NCBI RefSeq assembly: GCF_023746615.1
Contig: NZ_CP082276.1
Location: forward strand, 248,001-312,000
From: Grimontia kaedaensis
GTDB lineage: Bacteria > Pseudomonadota > Gammaproteobacteria > Enterobacterales > Vibrionaceae
DNA length: 64,000 bases
Reading direction: 5' to 3'
The position numbers were made by a program, and so were the translations under genes. The notes under the pieces were generated by a model. That model was not told the DNA's origin, ran no database searches, and was given only the letters and a program-made list of their open reading frames with translations. Position 1 is the first letter of the stretch; each line of letters opens with the position of its first letter. Shown in pieces: positions 16,974-24,054 of the stretch.

Positions 16974-18305
16974 ATGAATGAAAAAACACCCATGCAGAAG
17001 CGAGCCGCCGCGGCCAGGCATACAACCTCTGTTGATCAATCTAACCGACGAGTGCCGATTAATCTCAGGCAGTCGGGTCCCACACCGGTCGAGCTTCTGA
17101 TCTCTACTCGGGTGAGAAAATCACCCTATTGGCATCTTTCTTACGAATCTGACTGCTGGCAGGCCACGATTTATAACCGCATGTATCATCCCCGCGCCCA
17201 TATTCCTAAAGAGCAAGGCGGCGTGATGGCGGAGTATGATGCCTTGGTCAATCATGTGGCGATGTGGAATGTTGCGGTTGAGCGCCAGATTCAGGTGAAA
17301 GGACCGGACGCTGAAAAGTTCGTCGACTTCGTTATCACTCGTCCAGCTAATATCATCAAGCCCATGCGCGGAAAGTATGTGATCTTATGTAACGAAGAAG
17401 GCGGGATCATGAATGACCCCGTGCTTTTGCGCGTTGCTGAAGATGAGTTCTGGTTCTCGATTTCAGACAGTGACATCGAATTTTGGCTGCGTGGCGTGAA
17501 CATTGGTAAAGGCTTTGATGTCACCATTGCAGAAATTGATGTCTGTCCAGTGCAAATCCAAGGGCCGAAATCAGAGGCGCTGATGACGGATCTGTTTGGC
17601 TCAGAAGTCAGTGATATTCCCTTTTATGGCTTGATGGAAGGTACGCTCAATGGGGCTAACGTGATTATCTCCCAGACCGGATTCAGCGGAGAAAAGGGCT
17701 ACGAAATCTACTGCTTGGACGCAACGTTGAACGCAGAAAAAGTCTGGTATGGCGTGCTGGAAGCAGGTGAAAAGCACAACCTGAAAGTGACCGCCGTCGC
17801 TCATCACCGTCGCATTGCCGCTGGCATTCTTTCCTGGGGACAGGATGTTGATCAGGAAGTCTCTCCTTTTCAATGTAACCTCGGCTATCAAGTCCCGAAA
17901 GACAAAGAGGGCGACTACATAGGCAAGGCGGCACTTGAGAAAGCCAGAGTACAAATTGAATCCGGAGAATCTCCGTATCCTCTTGGTATGGTGGGGATTG
18001 TTTTTGGTGGCGAGCCAGTGATTGATTACGCTAACGATTTTTGGCTGATTTACGGCGAAGAGGGTGACGATGCAGTCGGCTACGTGACATCGCCTTGGTA
18101 CAGCCCAGAACTGGAAACCAACATCGCGCTTTGCCATGTGCCTTGGAATGGACGGGATGTCGGCACCAAATACAGGGTGGCGTTACCAACGGAATTTGGC
18201 GGAGAGATTGTCGACGCTGAGATCGTCAGTATACCCTTCCGCCCTTCGGTGAATCCTAATTCCCGGGAAGTGGAGAAATCGCGTACCAGTGCGCCTGTTT
18301 CCTGA
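16974..18305 (+). CDS. GcvT-family tetrahydrofolate methyltransferase (demethylase-like)
   Basis: A 443-residue member of the GcvT/DmdA/LigM superfamily with a basic N-terminal extension of about 45 residues. The GCV_T domain spans about 50-330 (for example GGVMAEYDALVNHVAMWNVA and SQTGFSGEKGYEIYC), and a C-terminal barrel domain follows. Superfamily members move a methyl or methylene group from an amine, sulfonium or ether to tetrahydrofolate in the cytoplasm. The next two genes (MetF-like, Fhs) supply steps that would oxidise methyl-THF to formate, so a demethylase role fits well. True GcvT is unlikely because GcvH and GcvP are absent. The substrate is not known; betaine-type compounds are a reasonable guess. 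AGGAG lies 10 bp before the ATG. Confidence 0.82.
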   Translation: MNEKTPMQKRAAAARHTTSVDQSNRRVPINLRQSGPTPVELLISTRVRKSPYWHLSYESDCWQATIYNRMYHPRAHIPKEQGGVMAEYDALVNHVAMWNVAVERQIQVKGPDAEKFVDFVITRPANIIKPMRGKYVILCNEEGGIMNDPVLLRVAEDEFWFSISDSDIEFWLRGVNIGKGFDVTIAEIDVCPVQIQGPKSEALMTDLFGSEVSDIPFYGLMEGTLNGANVIISQTGFSGEKGYEIYCLDATLNAEKVWYGVLEAGEKHNLKVTAVAHHRRIAAGILSWGQDVDQEVSPFQCNLGYQVPKDKEGDYIGKAALEKARVQIESGESPYPLGMVGIVFGGEPVIDYANDFWLIYGEEGDDAVGYVTSPWYSPELETNIALCHVPWNGRDVGTKYRVALPTEFGGEIVDAEIVSIPFRPSVNPNSREVEKSRTSAPVS

Positions 18306-18353
18306 CCTATATACTGGCGGTGCATTGCACCGCCTCTTTCTGGCGAAACGCTC

Positions 18354-19244
18354 ATGACCATGAATTTTGAACAAGGCAAAGTTGATTGTATGCCTCAGCT
18401 TCCCGATCCCGCTTTTGCTGCGGCAGAGCTTATTTATCATGCCTCCCTTGAGGCGACACCACGTCAAGTGAGCGCATTGGAAAGCCGTCCTGAATGGCTA
18501 CCGGAAGGTATCCGAGTGTACGTGCCTTTTCTTCCCTCCTCGAACTTTGAAGATGCTTTCGATACCTGTAAAACGCTGTTGATTTGGGGTGCGGTCCCGG
18601 TTCCTCATCTTCCTGCCCGCGCTGTCCCGAGCGAAGAGAAACTTCGTGAATGGTTGTTAGCGCTGAAAGTACTTGGCGTAAAGCAGCTGCTGCTTATATC
18701 TGGCGACATTAAAACTGTGCAGGGGCCTTATGCGGATACCATGCAGCTTCTGCAATCTGGTCTGTTGCAGGAATACGGTATTGAAAGCTTTGGTGTTGCG
18801 GGGCATCCCGAAGGACATCCTCACGCCGACCAAACAACGCTGAAAGATGCCCTTGAATTTAAGAGGAATTATGCCAAAGAACACGGACTATCCCTTTGGG
18901 TGGTGACGCAATTCTCGTTTGATCAGACGGTTTTGGAGCATTGGCTCGATGAACACCAAACCATACTTGCGGGAATTCCGGTGTATCTCGGACTTGCAGG
19001 GCCTACGCGTTTGAAAAACTTGCTTTCGTACGCGGCGCAGTGCGGGGTTGCAACATCAGCAAAGGCGCTGACCAAGAACATAAATGCCGTCAGGCTGCTG
19101 AGACCTTGGACGCCAGATTCATTGCTGGAAGGGCTGGCAATGTATCAATCGAATAGGTCGGAATCTGTGTTGAAGGGTATCCACTTGTTTCCGTTTGGTG
19201 GGCTGAAACAATCAGCTGAATGGCTCGCTAATAAAGCCAGATAA
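18354..19244 (+). CDS. MetF-like methylenetetrahydrofolate reductase
   Basis: A 296-residue protein of the flavin-dependent methylenetetrahydrofolate reductase family. Family features are SLEATPRQ near residue 35, the strand WGAVPVPHLPAR, LLLISGD around residue 120 and GIPVYLGLAGP later. In this setting it would probably run from methyl-THF to methylene-THF, the reverse of biosynthesis, as proposed for other THF-dependent demethylation systems. It lies 48 bp after the GcvT-type gene and 75 bp before fhs. It is more diverged than housekeeping MetF. Start choice between ATGs 18354 and 18360 is uncertain. Confidence 0.8.
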   Translation: MTMNFEQGKVDCMPQLPDPAFAAAELIYHASLEATPRQVSALESRPEWLPEGIRVYVPFLPSSNFEDAFDTCKTLLIWGAVPVPHLPARAVPSEEKLREWLLALKVLGVKQLLLISGDIKTVQGPYADTMQLLQSGLLQEYGIESFGVAGHPEGHPHADQTTLKDALEFKRNYAKEHGLSLWVVTQFSFDQTVLEHWLDEHQTILAGIPVYLGLAGPTRLKNLLSYAAQCGVATSAKALTKNINAVRLLRPWTPDSLLEGLAMYQSNRSESVLKGIHLFPFGGLKQSAEWLANKAR

Positions 19245-19319
19245 TCCAGTTCACGGACAGTAACCCGGCATTTAATCTTGATGCCGAGACCCTGAAAGAG
19301 TGAAATTTGGGGCGTTCTA

Positions 19320-21047
19320 ATGAATAATCAAAATAATACCGTATTAGTGACTGAAAATATGACAGCTTTACCTCCGCCCGGCGCGCCTGATATTGAAATC
19401 GCCCGTGCCGTCAAACCTTGGCCGATCTTTGAAGTGGCCCAGCGTAAACTCGGCATAGCCGCACATGCTTTGATCCCGTTCGGACATTACAAAGCCAAAC
19501 TGGATTTGTCACAGATTGATACCACATCGAAAGTGGGCAAACTCGTGCTGGTCACCGCGATTACGCCAACTCCTGCAGGGGAAGGCAAAACTACCACCAG
19601 TATTGGTCTGGCTGATGCCCTGAATGATATCGGAGTTAGCGCCAGCGTTTGTTTGCGTGAACCGTCACTGGGCCCTTGTTTTGGTGTGAAAGGTGGAGCT
19701 GCTGGCGGTGGCCGTGCGCAAGCCATTCCGATGGAAGATTTAAATCTCCATTTCAACGGTGATTTTCATGCGATCACCTCTGCCCATAACCTGCTGGCAG
19801 CTTTGATAGATAACCACATCCACTGGGGTAACGAACTCAATCTGGATGCGCGCAAAGTATCATGGCGTCGTGTGATGGACATGAATGACCGCGCGCTTCG
19901 CCATACCTTGGTGGGATTGGGCGGCCCTGCGCATGGTCAGCCGCGCGAATCTGGTTTCGACATTACTGTGGCGTCTGAAATCATGGCAATCCTTTGTCTG
20001 GCAGAAGACAGAAAAGATCTCCAGCGCCGTCTGGGTAATATCATCATTGGACGCGACCGCGACAACAAGCCAGTGACCGCGCGTGATTTAGGCGCAGAAG
20101 GCGCAATGACGGTGCTTTTGAAAGACGCGATTCAGCCAAACCTGATCCAGACCTTGGAGCACAACCCAGCGCTTATTCATGGCGGTCCGTTCGCCAACAT
20201 CGCTCATGGCTGTAACTCGGTGATGGCGACCCGCACAGCCATGGGTCTGACCGATGTTGTGGTGACGGAAGCGGGTTTTGGCGCGGATTTGGGCGCAGAG
20301 AAGTTCATCGACATTAAATGCCGTATTTCTGGTTTGAAACCGGATGCTGCTGTATTGGTGTGTACCGTGCGTGCGCTGAAAATGCAGGGTGGCGTCGCGA
20401 AAGACAATCTGGATGCAGTAGACGTTGACGCGGTGAAGCTTGGTTCAGCCAACCTCAAACGCCATATCGAAAACATGCAGAAGTTTGGCCTGACGCCTGT
20501 GGTAGCGATCAACCGTTTCCCGATCGATGATGCCAAAGAGCTTTCTGTCATCAAAGAAGTTTGCCTGAGCCTGGGCGCGCGCGTCGAAGAAGCACAGCAT
20601 TGGGCAGAAGGTGGAGTCGGTGCCAAAGCGGTTGCAGAAGCAGTGAAAACCATCTTGGACGGAGAAGCACCAGATGTGCAATTCCTCTACGAAGATGACC
20701 TGCCAATTGATGACAAAATCCGCAAAGTCGCCACCTCGCTCTATGGCGCGGAAGACGTGCAGTTCAACATCGCGGCGCAAAAGCAGCTCGATGAAATCCA
20801 CCAGTTGGGTTACGGGCATCTCCCTGTTTGTATCGCGAAAACGCCCTACAGCTACACTTCAGAGCCTTCGGAACTTGGCGCACCATCAGGGCACATACTG
20901 CCTGTGCGGGAACTTCGCCTGATGGCGGGTGCAGGTTTTGTTGTCGCGATTTGTGGTGACGTCATGACCATGCCAGGACTGCCACGTAAACCCGCCGCGC
21001 TCAGCATCTCACTGGATGATGATGGCGAGATTGTTGGACTGTTCTGA
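19320..21047 (+). CDS. fhs: Formate-tetrahydrofolate ligase
   Basis: A 575-residue protein with the nucleotide-binding TPTPAGEGKTTTSIGLADAL at about residues 82-101 and the family's VASEIMAILCLAED and EAGFGADLGAEKF motifs. It is about 15-20 residues longer at the N-terminus than the usual 556-560. The enzyme links formate, ATP and THF to 10-formyl-THF; the reverse direction releases formate and makes ATP, which fits a catabolic C1 oxidation route. It ends the first sub-operon, since a strong terminator follows. FolD, needed between MetF and Fhs, is not in the window. Confidence 0.96.
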   Translation: MNNQNNTVLVTENMTALPPPGAPDIEIARAVKPWPIFEVAQRKLGIAAHALIPFGHYKAKLDLSQIDTTSKVGKLVLVTAITPTPAGEGKTTTSIGLADALNDIGVSASVCLREPSLGPCFGVKGGAAGGGRAQAIPMEDLNLHFNGDFHAITSAHNLLAALIDNHIHWGNELNLDARKVSWRRVMDMNDRALRHTLVGLGGPAHGQPRESGFDITVASEIMAILCLAEDRKDLQRRLGNIIIGRDRDNKPVTARDLGAEGAMTVLLKDAIQPNLIQTLEHNPALIHGGPFANIAHGCNSVMATRTAMGLTDVVVTEAGFGADLGAEKFIDIKCRISGLKPDAAVLVCTVRALKMQGGVAKDNLDAVDVDAVKLGSANLKRHIENMQKFGLTPVVAINRFPIDDAKELSVIKEVCLSLGARVEEAQHWAEGGVGAKAVAEAVKTILDGEAPDVQFLYEDDLPIDDKIRKVATSLYGAEDVQFNIAAQKQLDEIHQLGYGHLPVCIAKTPYSYTSEPSELGAPSGHILPVRELRLMAGAGFVVAICGDVMTMPGLPRKPAALSISLDDDGEIVGLF

Positions 21048-21069
21048 GCGCCATCTGATTTAAGTGTCG

Positions 21070-21097
21070 AAAAGCGCTACCTTGGGTAGCGCTTTTT
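21070..21097 (+). terminator. Rho-independent terminator after fhs
   Basis: AAAGCGCTACC-TTG-GGTAGCGCTTT followed by TT. An 11-bp perfect stem separates the C1 sub-operon from the hydroxylase/dgc genes. Confidence 0.92.
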
Positions 21098-21188
21098 GTT
21101 ACTTATTCCTTGAACGTTTTTCTCCTGCCTTGAAGCACGTAAAGTACTTGTCATTCAATTCCAAGCGATTTGGCAGCAGGAGCAAGTG

Positions 21189-22343
21189 ATGTGTAAGAAG
21201 GACAAACCGTATCAATATCAGGAGCGTCAGGTTGAGTTAGATACCGACCGCGCGTTTCGTCTTGGCGAAGGCAAAATCAGCGGTTATCTGTCCGTGATAT
21301 TGGGTGGTTTGTCGCTGCTTGCCGTACTGGCTTATCTCTTTCCTTCCTATCTCACCACGACTGAACTTCGTAAAACCTACGATGCGGAAAGCCTGCAACA
21401 TGTCCTGAAATACGGCATGTATTTTTCTCTTTTCTTTGGTGCCATGACTCACCTGCTGAAGAGGTATCGTCGTCTGGGTTGTATCGGCATATTGCTGACG
21501 CTGGTGGCTTTTGCTTTAGGTGGTTACACCTTACCTGTTGGCCCGGTTGAGCCGAAAGAACTCTCCTTGGGAGTGGATTGGTTAATCCTGGCATTTTTAG
21601 GCTCTGCTGCGATCTTTATGACGCTGGAAAAGCTACTGCCGAAGTACAAGAACCAAGTTATCTTGCGTAAAGAATGGGAAACGGATTTCTTCTATTTCTG
21701 CTTCAACCACTTGGCGATTTCCACCATTTTGATTTACGCCAACTACCATACGTCGCACTTTGACTGGGCAGTAAGTGCTTCATTGCAAGAGTCTGTGCAA
21801 TCCCTGCCAGTCATTGTTCAATTTGTACTGATTCTGATTGCCGCGGACTTTGTTCTTTACTGGGAACATCGCCTGTTCCACGAAGTAAAAGCGCTGTGGC
21901 CCGTTCATGCGGTTCACCATTCGGTGGAAGAATTGGATTGGCTGGCAGGCTCTCGAGGTCACTTCATTCAAGTGTTTTCAGAGCGTGCAATGGTGATGGT
22001 GCCGCTGTATTTGCTGGGGCCTTCAGAGGCAGCATTGAATGCTTACGTGGCTTTCGCAGCGCTGCAAGCGGTATTGATTCACTGTAACACCCGCATGCAC
22101 TTTGGTTTTCTGAAATATATCTTAGTAACGCCGCAATTCCATCACTGGCATCACAGCTCAGAGAAGCCTGCGATTGACACCAATTACAGTGCACATTTGG
22201 TGTTGTTTGACTGGTTGTTCGGCACCATGCACATGCCTAAACAGCATTGGCCAGCAAAATATGGCACCACCAAACCTATGCCGAAGGGCGTAATCAGACA
22301 AACTCTGTATCCGCTTACTGCACTGATTAGAAAGCAAAAATAA
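21189..22343 (+). CDS. Fatty acid hydroxylase/sterol desaturase-superfamily membrane enzyme
   Basis: A 384-residue integral membrane protein with six or more hydrophobic segments. The three histidine clusters of the di-iron superfamily are visible: EHRLFH, then HAVHHS, then HHWHHSS. Superfamily enzymes hydroxylate, desaturate or cleave lipid-like or alkyl substrates using O2. The start is the ATG at 21189 with AGGAG at 21178-21182; a GTG one codon earlier is less likely. It lies between fhs and the dipeptidase gene of the dimethylglycine cluster. Its role there is unknown; a hydroxylation step on a methylated substrate or a membrane lipid is possible. Confidence 0.8.
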   Translation: MCKKDKPYQYQERQVELDTDRAFRLGEGKISGYLSVILGGLSLLAVLAYLFPSYLTTTELRKTYDAESLQHVLKYGMYFSLFFGAMTHLLKRYRRLGCIGILLTLVAFALGGYTLPVGPVEPKELSLGVDWLILAFLGSAAIFMTLEKLLPKYKNQVILRKEWETDFFYFCFNHLAISTILIYANYHTSHFDWAVSASLQESVQSLPVIVQFVLILIAADFVLYWEHRLFHEVKALWPVHAVHHSVEELDWLAGSRGHFIQVFSERAMVMVPLYLLGPSEAALNAYVAFAALQAVLIHCNTRMHFGFLKYILVTPQFHHWHHSSEKPAIDTNYSAHLVLFDWLFGTMHMPKQHWPAKYGTTKPMPKGVIRQTLYPLTALIRKQK

Positions 22344-22360
22344 ATTCAAAACTCTCCTCT

Positions 22361-22380
22361 ATGCGCCGTTCGCGGCGCAT
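22361..22380 (+). terminator. Perfect UUCG hairpin (processing or attenuation signal)
   Basis: ATGCGCCG-TTCG-CGGCGCAT is an 8-bp perfect stem with a TTCG loop, 17 bp after the hydroxylase stop. There is no T-run after it, so it is more likely an RNA-stabilising or processing hairpin than a terminator. It also shows that the in-frame ATG at 22361 is not the start of the next gene. Confidence 0.6.
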
Positions 22381-22477
22381 TCCAAATACATCCTGTCGCA
22401 TTCGCATCGCTGGATCAGCTGAGTGTTGTTTAAGTTGGCTAAATATAGAAAAGGAAAAACCAACAAAGGACGCACCC

Positions 22478-23458
22478 ATGTCAGACGCTCTAGCGCTGCA
22501 TCGAGATTCCATCATCATTGATGGCCTGATTATCGCCAAATGGAACCGGGAACTGTTTGAAGACATGGCAAAAGGTGGTCTGACGGCTGCCAATTGCACG
22601 GTTTCGGTATGGGAAGGTTTTCAGGGTACCGTCGATAACATTGTCGAATTCAACGAATTGATGCGTGAAAACAGCGACCTCATTCGTCCGGTACACACTA
22701 CTGAAGACATTCTCGCCGCTAAGCGTGAAGGTAAAACCGGCATCATGCTGGGCTTTCAGAATGTTCACGCTTTTGAGGACAAACTCGGCTACATCGAGAT
22801 TTTCAAAAAGCTGGGTGTCGGTATCGCGCAGATGGCTTACAACACCCAGAACCTGGTCGGTACAGGTTGCTATGAGCGCGATGGTGGTTTATCCGGTTAT
22901 GGCCGTGAAGTCGTCGCGGAAATGAACCGAGTCGGCATCATGTGTGACCTTTCCCATGTTGGGCCAAAAACCTCGGAAGAAGTGATTCTGGAATCGAAAA
23001 AGCCGGTTTGTTATTCCCACTGTTTGCCGCTTGGCTTGAAAGATCATCCCCGTAATAAATCCGATGAAGAGCTCAAGTTCATTGCTGACCACGGCGGCTT
23101 TATCGGCGTCACCATGTTCGCCCCTTTCCTGAAAAACGGCATCAATTCCACTATCGAAGATTATGTCGAAGCCATCGATTACATCGTTGATCTGGTCGGT
23201 GAAGATTGTGTTGGTATCGGCACTGACTTCACCCAAGGCCACGATCAGGAATTCTTTGAATGGATTACCCACGACAAAGGCTACGCAAGAAGGCTGACCA
23301 AATTTGGCGAAATCATCAACCCGAAAGGTATCCGCACCGTGGGCGAATTCCCGAATCTGACGGCGGCTTTACTCGACAGCGGTTGGTCGCCAGAGAAAGT
23401 GCAGAAAATCATGGGTGGCAACTGGGTCAAAGTTCTTAAAGACGTTTGGGGCGAATAA
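22478..23458 (+). CDS. Renal-dipeptidase-family (M19) protein of the dgc cluster
   Basis: A 326-residue M19 membrane-dipeptidase-type metal hydrolase with no signal peptide. Motifs include LGFQNVHAFED, the metal-site SHVGPKTSEE, SHCLPLG, GIGTDFTQG and the C-terminal GGNWVKVLKDVWG. The start is the ATG at 22478 with AAAGGA 7 bp upstream, which gives the length usual for this group. In Pseudomonas aeruginosa a homologue (PA5396) heads the dimethylglycine catabolism operon in the same order as here. The true substrate there is not established; dipeptidase activity is only inferred from the family. Confidence 0.88.
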   Translation: MSDALALHRDSIIIDGLIIAKWNRELFEDMAKGGLTAANCTVSVWEGFQGTVDNIVEFNELMRENSDLIRPVHTTEDILAAKREGKTGIMLGFQNVHAFEDKLGYIEIFKKLGVGIAQMAYNTQNLVGTGCYERDGGLSGYGREVVAEMNRVGIMCDLSHVGPKTSEEVILESKKPVCYSHCLPLGLKDHPRNKSDEELKFIADHGGFIGVTMFAPFLKNGINSTIEDYVEAIDYIVDLVGEDCVGIGTDFTQGHDQEFFEWITHDKGYARRLTKFGEIINPKGIRTVGEFPNLTAALLDSGWSPEKVQKIMGGNWVKVLKDVWGE

Positions 23459-23480
23459 GCCATAAAGAGAGGAAGCATTA

Positions 23481-24014
23481 ATGGGTCATCATCCACCGGA
23501 AATCCCTATTCAGGTCGACGACGAAACTGGCGTTTGGAGCACCGATGGCTTGCCTATGCTCTATGTTCCCCGACACTTTTTTATCAACAACCATGCTGAG
23601 GTGGAAGACGCGATTGGCGCAGTTCAATACGCGGATTTGCTCTACAAAGCGGGCTACAAATCTGCTTATTTCTGGTGCGAGCAGGAGGGGGAAACCCACG
23701 GCATCTCCGGTGCAGAAGTGTTCGACCATTACATGAAGCGTCTTTCCCAGCGCGGTTGGGGACAGTTCTTTATCGAGCATCTGGATGTTTCGCAGGGAAC
23801 GGCAAGAGTGCGGCTCGAAAACTCCGCATTCGTTTACTACTACGGCAAGGTGAACCGCAAGGTGGATTACATGTTCACAGGCTGGTTTGCTGGCGCCATG
23901 GATCAGGTGACGGAGAGCGTCGGCTTTCCGTTCAAAACCCATGCAGTGCAATTGCAAAGCGGCTCTGAAGAAGGCTGCGATTTTGGACTGTTTGAAGTGA
24001 AGCCGATTGGGTAA
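23481..24014 (+). CDS. DUF5943 / V4R-like protein of the dgc cluster
   Basis: A 177-residue cytoplasmic protein. Position and length match the PA5397-type DUF5943 protein that lies between the dipeptidase and dgcA in Pseudomonas. It has features of the 4-vinyl reductase (V4R) fold, such as YKAGYKSAYFWCEQEG early and a glycine/aromatic stretch MFTGWFAGAMDQV late. Such domains bind small hydrophobic or tetrapyrrole ligands in other proteins. Here the role is unknown; an accessory or carrier function for the demethylase is a guess. Confidence 0.7.
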   Translation: MGHHPPEIPIQVDDETGVWSTDGLPMLYVPRHFFINNHAEVEDAIGAVQYADLLYKAGYKSAYFWCEQEGETHGISGAEVFDHYMKRLSQRGWGQFFIEHLDVSQGTARVRLENSAFVYYYGKVNRKVDYMFTGWFAGAMDQVTESVGFPFKTHAVQLQSGSEEGCDFGLFEVKPIG

Positions 24015-24017
24015 GAG

Positions 24018-24033
24018 AAGGTCCTAGGACCTT
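24018..24033. promoter_or_regulatory. 16-bp perfect palindrome before dgcA
   Basis: AAGGTCCTAGGACCTT is perfectly self-complementary and lies 22 bp before the dgcA start. It could be a regulator site or a small RNA hairpin affecting dgcA translation. No known operator was recognised. Confidence 0.45.
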
Positions 24034-24054
24034 AAAAACTAAAAAGGAAGTGCA

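Noticed and set aside
16907..16976. Glycine riboswitch before the GcvT-family gene
   Set aside because: The conserved aptamer blocks of the glycine riboswitch were not found. Only generic hairpins are visible.
16969..16977. A two-codon mini-ORF (ATG CAA TGA) overlapping the start of the GcvT-family gene
   Set aside because: It is probably chance; nothing shows that it is translated.
16974..18305. Naming the GcvT-family protein DmdA or GcvT
   Set aside because: It is longer than DmdA, has an N-terminal extension, and no gcvH/gcvP or DMSP genes adjoin, so a specific name is not supported.
22361..22477. Upstream start (ATG 22361) for the M19 dipeptidase
   Set aside because: The ATG belongs to a perfect UUCG hairpin; the ATG at 22478 has a good ribosome site and gives the usual protein length.
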